From: Rhizobium altiplani
GTDB taxonomy: Bacteria > Pseudomonadota > Alphaproteobacteria > Rhizobiales > Rhizobiaceae
DNA: 61,212 nt
Direction: 5' to 3'
Assembly (NCBI RefSeq): GCF_001542405.1
Contig: NZ_LNCD01000121.1
Span: forward strand, 2,501-63,712
Under the pieces are notes generated by a model, which saw only the letters and a program-made list of their open reading frames with translations, did not search any database and was not told where the DNA came from. Shown here piece after piece: positions 55,046 to 61,212 of the stretch (the first letter of the stretch is position 1; the number at the start of each line of letters is the position of its first letter). Both the position numbers and the translations under genes were made by a program.

Positions 55046-55927
55046 ATGACCGCGATTCCCCGTCAAAAGCCTGTCTTTCGTTTTGCGCCAAGCCCCAATG
55101 GCCCGCTGCATCTTGGCCATGCACTTTCTGCCTTTCTGAACAGAGACATGGCGGCGTCCGCAGGCGCACGCTTTCTGCTGCGTATAGAAGACATCGACCT
55201 GACGCGCTGCACACCCGAATTCGAGGCCGGCATTTACGCCGACCTCGAATGGCTCGCCATAGACTGGGAACGACCCGTGCGGCGGCAGTCGGAGCATTTC
55301 GCCGAATACCAGTCGGCGCTTGACCGGCTGGTCGACCTCGGCCTCGCCTATCCCGCCTTCATGACGCGGGGAGAGATCAAGACGCGCGTTGCCGCCGCCG
55401 AAGCCAATGGCACCCCCTGGCCGCGAGACCCCGACGGCTCGCCGCTCTATCCCCCCGACGATCGTCAACGCGCCGATTTCGACCGACGGCAGCTTCTCGC
55501 ATCAGGCGTGAAACACGCCTGGCGGCTCGACATGAGCAAGGCTTTGGAGGCTGTCGGCGAGGCTCTTTTCTGGGAGGAAACAGGATACGGCGACCGTGGC
55601 ACCATCGCCGCAAATCCAGGCGCGTGGGGAGACGTTGTCCTGTCGCGGTCGGATGCGCCGTCGAGCTACCATGTCTCGGTCGTCCTCGATGACGCGCTGC
55701 AGGGGATCACCCATGTGGTCCGTGGGCTCGATCTCTTTCACTCAACCTCGGTGCATAGATTGCTGCAGACGCTGCTCGGCCTGCCGGCGCCTGTCTACCA
55801 TCACCATCGCCTGATCACCGACGAGGACGGACGCAAGCTTTCGAAGAGCCGAAGCGACACGGGGCTTTGCGAACTTCGCGACCGCGGCCTGTCACCGGCC
55901 GATATCCGTCACCTTGTCGGGCTTTGA
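55046..55927 (+). CDS. gluQ: Glutamyl-Q tRNA(Asp) synthetase
   Basis: 293 residues from the ATG at 55046. HLGHAL (HIGH motif, near residue 22) and RKLSKSRSD (KMSKS motif, near 260) are clear, and the protein ends where the anticodon-binding domain of GluRS would start, as expected for GluQ/YadB. It attaches glutamate to queuosine in tRNA-Asp. The last 36 bases overlap the brkB-like gene on the other strand. Confidence 0.95.
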   Translation: MTAIPRQKPVFRFAPSPNGPLHLGHALSAFLNRDMAASAGARFLLRIEDIDLTRCTPEFEAGIYADLEWLAIDWERPVRRQSEHFAEYQSALDRLVDLGLAYPAFMTRGEIKTRVAAAEANGTPWPRDPDGSPLYPPDDRQRADFDRRQLLASGVKHAWRLDMSKALEAVGEALFWEETGYGDRGTIAANPGAWGDVVLSRSDAPSSYHVSVVLDDALQGITHVVRGLDLFHSTSVHRLLQTLLGLPAPVYHHHRLITDEDGRKLSKSRSDTGLCELRDRGLSPADIRHLVGL

Positions 55928-56806
55928 CGCCTTGGCCTGACCTCTGCCCAGGAAATTGTTCTTGAAGATCGCACGCACGCGGAACTTCAGGAGGGCGGCA
56001 TTGATCTCGGCGCCGACAATGAAGATGACGCCGACCATATAAAGAAAGATCAGCACGATCATCACCGATGCCAGGCCGGCATAGGTCGCCGTATAATTGG
56101 CGAACGTCGCGAGGTAGTACGCGAAGATCAGGGCTCCCACCAGCCAGAGCAGCAGCGTTACCAACACCCCTGGCGCCACGTCGAATACCCGGCGCCGGCC
56201 CGCCGGCAGCCATAGGTGAACGACGAAAAGGCCGATAGTCAGCATGAACAGCGTGCCGTAGACGCGCCAGCTGAAAACAACCTCGAGCGTGTCGGCAAAC
56301 AGCGGAAACCAATAGCGCGCGTAGTTCAGGGCAATCGGCACCGCCACCAGCAGGACGCTGACGGCGGCGAAAATGACCACGGCGATCATGACAAAACCAA
56401 GGCTCGCCAGGCGGGTGAGATACCACGGCCGCGTTTCCTGGACACGATAAGCGCGATTGAGCGAGATGCGCAGCGCCTCGACTCCGTTCGAAGCGAAGTA
56501 GGCCGCCGCCAGCACGGACACGGTCAGCAGACCGCCGCGCGGTATCGTCAGAACCTGGATTACCTGATCGACAAGCGGCTTGGCGATCGCCTCGGGCCAG
56601 GTGTCGAAGATGAGATGTATCGCCCTGTCCGAGAACTGGTCAGCGCCCAGGAAGGTCGCCAGTGTCGTCCCGAAGATTAGAAATGGAAAAACGGCGAGAA
56701 GCGTCGACAACGCGACATGGCTCGCCATCGCGAAGCCGTCATCCTCTATAAGGTGGCAGATAGCGTCGTAGACCACATCATAGAAGATGCGCATTATCTT
56801 CGGCAT
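55892..56806 (-). CDS. YihY/BrkB family inner-membrane protein
   Basis: 304 residues with six helices. The family pattern is seen in GFAMASHVALSTLLAVFPFLIF, FASNGVEALRISLNRAYRV and YAGLASVMIVLIFLYMVGVIFIVGAEINAAL. Members were once called RNase BN, wrongly; they are membrane proteins of unclear role, possibly in lipid or virulence-linked processes. The C terminus overlaps gluQ tail-to-tail by 36 bases. Confidence 0.92.
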   Translation of the reverse strand: MPKIMRIFYDVVYDAICHLIEDDGFAMASHVALSTLLAVFPFLIFGTTLATFLGADQFSDRAIHLIFDTWPEAIAKPLVDQVIQVLTIPRGGLLTVSVLAAAYFASNGVEALRISLNRAYRVQETRPWYLTRLASLGFVMIAVVIFAAVSVLLVAVPIALNYARYWFPLFADTLEVVFSWRVYGTLFMLTIGLFVVHLWLPAGRRRVFDVAPGVLVTLLLWLVGALIFAYYLATFANYTATYAGLASVMIVLIFLYMVGVIFIVGAEINAALLKFRVRAIFKNNFLGRGQAKASKPDKVTDIGR

Positions 56807-56883
56807 TCCGTCTCCCGGCTTTGATCGTTGTGTCGCCCGTTCGAATATGGGAAACCACTCCTATTTTGTACAGGAATCATTCC

Positions 56884-57717
56884 ATGTCGGATCAGCGCAC
56901 CATCATCGTGACCGGATGCTCTTCCGGGATCGGCGCGTACTGCGCCCGCGCGCTGAAGGCCGATGGCTGGCGGGTCTTCGCCACCGTGCGCAAGTTCGAT
57001 GATCTGGCCGCCCTCCAAGCCGACGGCATCGAGGCCCTCCGCATGGACTATACGCGGCCCGATACGATCTCGGATCTCGTGCGCGACGTCAGCGAGCTGA
57101 CGGGCGGACGCATCGACGCGCTGTTCAACAACGGCGCCTACGGGCAGCCCGGCGCCGTCGAGGACCTGCCGACCGAGGCTCTGCGCGCCCAATTCGAAAC
57201 GAACGTCTTCGGCTGGCACGAGTTGACACGTCAGGTCGTGCCGCTGATGCGCAAGCGTGATCAGGGGCGGATCGTCCAGTGCTCGTCGATTCTCGGTGTC
57301 GTGCCGTACCGCTTCCGCGGCGCCTATACCGCCTCCAAATTCGCTCTCGAAGGCCTAAGCATCAGTCTTCGCATGGAACTGCAGGGTAGTGGCATTCACG
57401 TGAGCCTGATCGAGCCGGGCCCGATTGCGTCTCGCTTTACGGCAAATGCGCTCGTAAAAATCCACGAGCACATAGACGTCAGGAACTCGGTCCATGCGGC
57501 AGATTACCGCCGCCAGCTTGCGCGTCTTGACGGCTCGGGGCGCCCCAATCGACATAAGCTTGGTCCGGAAGCCGTTTATACCGTACTGAAGCACGCATTG
57601 AACTCGAACAATCCGAAACCACATTACCCCGTAACCACGCCGGCGAAGCAGGGCATGGTGTTGAAAAGGCTGCTGCCTGCAGACCTTTTCTATCGCCTGA
57701 TGCGCTGGGTGGACTAA
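56884..57717 (+). CDS. Short-chain dehydrogenase
   Basis: 277 residues from the ATG at 56884 (AGGA nine bases upstream). TGCSSGIG (10-17) and YTASKFALEGLSISLRMEL supply the coenzyme and catalytic motifs. The C terminus ends KRLLPADLFYRLMRW, as in SDRs with a hydrophobic tail (RDH/HSD-like). The next gene follows 20 bases downstream. Confidence 0.92.
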   Translation: MSDQRTIIVTGCSSGIGAYCARALKADGWRVFATVRKFDDLAALQADGIEALRMDYTRPDTISDLVRDVSELTGGRIDALFNNGAYGQPGAVEDLPTEALRAQFETNVFGWHELTRQVVPLMRKRDQGRIVQCSSILGVVPYRFRGAYTASKFALEGLSISLRMELQGSGIHVSLIEPGPIASRFTANALVKIHEHIDVRNSVHAADYRRQLARLDGSGRPNRHKLGPEAVYTVLKHALNSNNPKPHYPVTTPAKQGMVLKRLLPADLFYRLMRWVD

Positions 57718-57737
57718 TCAGGAAAGCCAAAGCCAGC

Positions 57738-57941
57738 ATGTCCACGGTCACCTATATTCTCGCGATCATTGTCATGGGCATTGTCGCCATCGTACTGATT
57801 CGCGGTCTTTTCAACATGATGAAGGGCGGCAATCCGAACCTTTCCAACAAGCTGATGCAGCTGCGCGTGCTCCTGCAGGCGATCGCAGTGCTCCTCATCA
57901 TGCTGACACTCTGGCTGACCGGCGGCGGCCGCCCTAGCTAA
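57738..57941 (+). CDS. Twin-transmembrane HIG1-like small protein
   Basis: 67 residues with two helices: TYILAIIVMGIVAIVLIRGLF and LLQAIAVLLIMLTLWLTG, with NKLMQLRVLLQ between them. The hairpin and the RxLLQ loop fit the HIG_1_N domain, which in mitochondria and in alphaproteobacteria (Qcr9/HIG1-like) contacts respiratory supercomplexes. It is followed 25 bases later by the ATR gene. Confidence 0.88.
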   Translation: MSTVTYILAIIVMGIVAIVLIRGLFNMMKGGNPNLSNKLMQLRVLLQAIAVLLIMLTLWLTGGGRPS

Positions 57942-57966
57942 GGCGGGGAAAAAGAAGGGGGTAGGC

Positions 57967-58545
57967 ATGGTAAGGCTCAACAAGATCTACACGAAGACCG
58001 GCGACGACGGCACGACGGCCCTGGTTTCCGGGCCGCGTCGGCTGAAATACGATCTGCGTGTCGAAGCCTACGGCACCATCGATGAGGCCAACTCCGCGAT
58101 CGGCGTCGCGCGGCTTCACATGCAGGGCATGCCGGTCCTGGACCGAATGCTGACACTGATCCAGAACGATCTCTTCGATCTCGGCGCCGATCTTGCAACG
58201 CCGGACGATGGCAAACCGCCCGCACACGAGCCGCTGCGCATCGTTGAAAGCCAGGTCTCGCGGATCGAGAACGACATCGACGAATTGAACGCTGACCTGC
58301 AACCTTTGAGATCTTTCGTGCTGCCGGGCGGTCACTCGGCTGCCGCTCATCTTCACCTCGCCCGCACGATCGCGCGCCGCGCCGAGCGGCTGATGGTCGA
58401 GCTTGCCCGCACGGATGGCGAGGTCGTCAGCGATGCCGCGTTGAAATACGTCAACCGCGTTTCGGACTTCCTGTTTGTCGCCGCCCGCCACGCCAATGAC
58501 CGCGGCCATGCGGATGTGCTTTGGGTTCCGGGAAAAAACAGGTAG
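57967..58545 (+). CDS. PduO-type cob(I)alamin adenosyltransferase
   Basis: 192 residues. YTKTGDDGTTALVSG (start of the ATP-binding site) and YGTIDEANSAIGVAR, with RTIARRAERLMVEL and SDFLFVAARHAN, are the PduO/MMAB family marks. It transfers adenosyl from ATP to cob(I)alamin to make coenzyme B12. Rhizobia use this for methylmalonyl-CoA mutase and the B12-dependent RNR. Confidence 0.94.
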   Translation: MVRLNKIYTKTGDDGTTALVSGPRRLKYDLRVEAYGTIDEANSAIGVARLHMQGMPVLDRMLTLIQNDLFDLGADLATPDDGKPPAHEPLRIVESQVSRIENDIDELNADLQPLRSFVLPGGHSAAAHLHLARTIARRAERLMVELARTDGEVVSDAALKYVNRVSDFLFVAARHANDRGHADVLWVPGKNR

Positions 58546-58587
58546 GTTCCTTCCCGACTATGTGGCGCGAACGCCGGGGCAGGCTTC

Positions 58588-59376
58588 ATGTTCATACCGC
58601 TGCACGATGCCAATACGCTGAAGCATATCAAGGTCCAATGGGTGACGATGGCGCTGATCGCGGTGGATTTCGCGGTTTGGCTATTCACCGGGGTCGTCGC
58701 CAACGAGTCCGCGTCGCAGGCAACGATTGTCGGCCTGGGCTACATTCCCGCGGTTGCGTTTAACCACGCCAGGCTGGCGCCGGCGCTGGCCCTTATCCCG
58801 GAACCGCTAACCTACATCACCTATTCCTTCGTGCATTCCGGCTTCTGGCACCTTGCGCCGAACATGGTTTTCCTGTGGGTCTTTGGCGACAATGTCGAAG
58901 ATGCGATGGGGCACTTCCGCTTTCTTATTTTTTATCTGCTCTGCGCGGCCGCCGGCGCTCTTGTCCATGGCCTTGTAGGGCCGACATCGGAAGCGCCGCT
59001 CGTGGGCGCCTCGGGCGCGATCTCAGGCGTGGTCACCGCCTACGTCGTCTTGCATCCCCGCGTGAAGGTCTGGGTGCTGGTGCTGATGCGCGTCCCGCTG
59101 CCCTTGCCGGCCTTCGTGCCGCTCCTTCTCTGGATCGGCCAGCAATTCGTGATGCTGGTCTTGGAACCCGACGGCAGCATCTCCTGGGGCGCCCATGTCG
59201 GCGGCATCGTCGCCGGCGGCCTGTTGGTCCTTCTGATGCGTCGCCGCGGCGTCCCGTTATTCGATCGGGAGGTCGTCACGCCCAGGGCTGTCAAAAACCG
59301 GCCAGCCGCCAACCCGACGATGGTCGTGACGCCCGGCCAACAGCTGCGCCCGCGCCTGCCTTGGGACAAGCAATAA
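58588..59376 (+). CDS. Rhomboid intramembrane serine protease
   Basis: 262 residues with six helices plus a polar C-terminal tail. The catalytic dyad is Ser142 (GASGAISG) and His203 (WGAHVGG), with Asn92 of HLAPN for the oxyanion hole. The substrates are not known. It lies 42 bases from the ATR gene and could share its transcript. Confidence 0.94.
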   Translation: MFIPLHDANTLKHIKVQWVTMALIAVDFAVWLFTGVVANESASQATIVGLGYIPAVAFNHARLAPALALIPEPLTYITYSFVHSGFWHLAPNMVFLWVFGDNVEDAMGHFRFLIFYLLCAAAGALVHGLVGPTSEAPLVGASGAISGVVTAYVVLHPRVKVWVLVLMRVPLPLPAFVPLLLWIGQQFVMLVLEPDGSISWGAHVGGIVAGGLLVLLMRRRGVPLFDREVVTPRAVKNRPAANPTMVVTPGQQLRPRLPWDKQ

Positions 59377-59384
59377 CTCCAATA

Positions 59385-59405
59385 TTGACGTGAACGTAAA
59401 CGTAA
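59385..59405. promoter_or_regulatory. ACGT-repeat operator upstream of etfBA
   Basis: TTGACGTGAACGTAAA plus an overlapping GAACGTAAACGTAA gives three ACGT cores spaced six bases apart. This resembles, from memory, the ACGT-containing sites of the MerR-type regulator LiuR, which controls branched-chain amino-acid and ETF genes. The site is 143 bases before etfB. Confidence 0.5.
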
Positions 59406-59547
59406 TATATCCACGGGATCAATTTGCCTATCTGCGCCATGGAAGCGTTGTGTTTGGAGGAAAAACGCGTATCCATGTCGCCATTCGACAATCGGAGCAG
59501 CGCCGAAACGCGCATTTTCTTGGCGAAAGAGTTGAAGGAAGGACCCC

Positions 59548-60309
59548 ATGAAAATTCTCGTCCCCGTCAAGCGGGTGGTTGATTACAACGTGAAGATCCG
59601 CGTGAAGCCGGATGGCACAGGCGTCGAACTTTCGAATGTGAAGATGTCGATGAACCCTTTCGACGAGATCTCGGTCGAGGAGGCGCTGCGGCTGAAGGAA
59701 GCCGGCAAGGCCGAGGAGGTCATCGTCGTCTCGATTGGTCCGGCCAAGGCCGAAGAGACGCTGCGCACCGCACTCGCCATGGGTGCCGATCGCGCCATCC
59801 TGGTGGAGACCGACGACGCCGTCGAACCGCTCGCCGTCGCCAAGATCCTCAAGGGCGTAGTCGATGCCGAACAGCCGGGCCTGATCATCGCGGGCAAGCA
59901 GGCGATCGATGACGACTCGAACCAGACCGGCCAGATGCTCGCAGCCCTGCTCGGCGCGGCGCAGGCGACCGTCGCCTCGAAGATCGAGATCGAAGTTGCT
60001 GGCCCTGGGGGCAAGGCCCAGGTGACGCGCGAGGTCGATGGCGGCCTGCAGACGATCGAGGTCAAGCTTCCGGCCGTCGTCACATCAGATCTGCGCCTGA
60101 ACGAGCCGCGCTACGCGTCGCTGCCGAACATCATGAAGGCGAAGAAGAAGCCGCTCGACAAGAAGACGCCGGCCGACTTCGGCGTTTCCACCGCGCCGCG
60201 TCTGAAGGTGCTGAAGACCGAGGAGCCGTCCGGCCGCAAGGCGGGCGTCAAGGTCAAGTCGGTTGCCGAGCTGGTCGAGAAGCTTAAAGTCGAAGCCGGC
60301 GTGCTTTAA
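59548..60309 (+). CDS. etfB: Electron transfer flavoprotein, beta subunit
   Basis: 253 residues with the N-terminal MKILVPVKRVVDYNVKIRV, the AMP-binding GADRAILVETDD and GKQAIDDDSNQTGQMLAALL. The ATG follows AAGGAAGGA. With EtfA it takes electrons from acyl-CoA and other dehydrogenases and passes them to ETF-ubiquinone oxidoreductase. etfA begins 26 bases later. Confidence 0.97.
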   Translation: MKILVPVKRVVDYNVKIRVKPDGTGVELSNVKMSMNPFDEISVEEALRLKEAGKAEEVIVVSIGPAKAEETLRTALAMGADRAILVETDDAVEPLAVAKILKGVVDAEQPGLIIAGKQAIDDDSNQTGQMLAALLGAAQATVASKIEIEVAGPGGKAQVTREVDGGLQTIEVKLPAVVTSDLRLNEPRYASLPNIMKAKKKPLDKKTPADFGVSTAPRLKVLKTEEPSGRKAGVKVKSVAELVEKLKVEAGVL

Positions 60310-60334
60310 AGGTTCGAGAAAGGGAGATATATCC

Positions 60335-61212
60335 ATGGCCATTCTTCTTCTGGCTGATCACGACGGCAACCACCTTTCCGACCAGACCGCCAAGGCGCTG
60401 ACGGCGGCGACACAGATCGCCAAGGAACAGGGAAGCGACGTCACCGTGCTTGTCGCCGGCGCCGGCGCCAAGGCCGCGGCCGAACAGGCTGCCAAGCTGT
60501 CGGGCGTGTCCAAGGTGCTGGTTGCCGAGGACGCAAGCCTTGCCAACAATCTGGCCGAGCCGCTGGCCGCCCTGATCGTTTCGCTGGCCGCAAGCTATGA
60601 TACGATCATCGCCGCCGCCACCTCGACCGGCAAGAACGTCATGCCGCGCGTCGCCGCCCTGCTCGATGTCGCGCAGGTCTCCGAGATCATCGAGGTCGTC
60701 TCCGCAGACACGTTCAAGCGGCCGATCTATGCCGGCAACGCCATCCAGACGGTGCAGGCGACCGACGCTAGACGAGTCATCACCGTGCGCACCGCGTCGT
60801 TCGCCTCCGCTGCCGAAGGCGGTTCTGCCCCGGTCGAAGCTATTGCGGCCGCGGCCAACCCTGGCCTGTCGAGCTTCGTCAAGGACGCGCTGTCGGCCTC
60901 CGACCGTCCGGAACTGACGTCTGCGAAGATCATCATCTCCGGTGGCCGTGCCCTCGGCTCGGCCGAAAAGTTCAAGGAAGTCATCCTGCCGGTCGCCGAC
61001 AAGCTCGGGGCTGCCGTCGGCGCCTCGCGCGCTGCCGTCGATGCCGGCTACGCCCCGAACGACTGGCAGGTCGGCCAGACCGGCAAGGTCGTCGCTCCTG
61101 ATCTCTACATCGCCTGCGGCATCTCGGGTGCCATCCAGCACCTCGCCGGCATGAAGGATTCGAAGGTCATCGTCGCCATCAACAAGGACGAGGAGGCGCC
61201 GATCTTCCAGGT
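60335..61212 (+). CDS. etfA: Electron transfer flavoprotein, alpha subunit (3' end outside window)
   Basis: 292 residues are visible from the ATG at 60335 (GGGAG upstream); the frame runs out of the window. The FAD-binding C-terminal domain is recognisable: SGGRALGSAEKF, GASRAAVDAGYAPNDWQVGQTGKVV and PDLYIACGISGAIQHLAGM. Only the last 15 or so residues are missing. Confidence 0.97.
   Translation, partial: MAILLLADHDGNHLSDQTAKALTAATQIAKEQGSDVTVLVAGAGAKAAAEQAAKLSGVSKVLVAEDASLANNLAEPLAALIVSLAASYDTIIAAATSTGKNVMPRVAALLDVAQVSEIIEVVSADTFKRPIYAGNAIQTVQATDARRVITVRTASFASAAEGGSAPVEAIAAAANPGLSSFVKDALSASDRPELTSAKIIISGGRALGSAEKFKEVILPVADKLGAAVGASRAAVDAGYAPNDWQVGQTGKVVAPDLYIACGISGAIQHLAGMKDSKVIVAINKDEEAPIFQ

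Overview
The window is about 61 kb of high-GC chromosome from an alphaproteobacterium, most probably a member of the Rhizobiaceae (Rhizobium/Ensifer/Agrobacterium type). The basis is gene content and order (clpB, DUF4167, prmC-prfA-ptsP-lysC, ubiG, DUF1178/nitrilase/grxC/comF, prsA-like/secA, etfBA), strong GC3 codon use and family-typical protein sequences. No phage, integrase, IS element or CRISPR array was seen. One tRNA gene (tRNA-Leu, anticodon CAA) is present.

Layout. 1-4.4 kb: an M23 peptidase (cut by the window start) converges on clpB at a perfect hairpin. 4.6-7.4 kb: a multiply frameshifted DUF1254/DUF1214 remnant next to an intact Tat-exported arylsulfatase. 7.6-14.4 kb: a minus-strand housekeeping run of DUF4167, prmC, prfA, ptsP and lysC. 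14.7-20.9 kb: an accessory segment with two tandem MarR paralogues divergent from a ClC channel with CBS domains, a CHASE2 adenylate cyclase, and a convergent FecR-domain protein. 21.1 kb: ubiG. 21.9-26.8 kb: a second accessory segment (SDR with SEC-C tail, E2-like acyltransferase, ICMT-like methyltransferase, two lipoproteins, an L,D-transpeptidase and another SDR). 26.8-29.2 kb: the core operon comF-grxC-nitrilase-DUF1178, in which comF carries a frameshift. 29.3-34.3 kb: a methyltransferase, an orphan Flp pilin, mutT, a GNAT gene, argJ and a parvulin.

34.5-37.3 kb: secA with a strong terminator. 37.4-42.0 kb: a four-gene same-strand cassette of C39-like peptidase, D-Ala-D-Ala-ligase-type ATP-grasp enzyme, Wzx-type flippase and BioF2/FemAB-like acyltransferase. 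This is the best candidate here for an uncharacterised pathway, perhaps cell-surface polymer modification. 42.0-47.7 kb: acyl-CoA synthetase, aldo/keto reductase, methyltransferase and a TetR/MFS divergent pair with two near-identical operators. 47.8-50.4 kb: tRNA-Leu, a Tat-exported Hint-domain protein with five 18-bp repeats, and a membrane glycosyltransferase broken by an in-frame TGA.

50.7-61.2 kb: a CPA2 antiporter with a cyclic-nucleotide-binding tail, a YqaA/DedA protein, DsbB, an HNH nuclease, an AlkA-type glycosylase, GluQ, a BrkB-family protein, an SDR, a HIG1-like small protein, a cobalamin adenosyltransferase, a rhomboid protease, and etfB-etfA (cut by the window end) preceded by ACGT repeats resembling LiuR-type operators.

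Assignments rest on reading the translated sequence and remembered family motifs; no database search was run.
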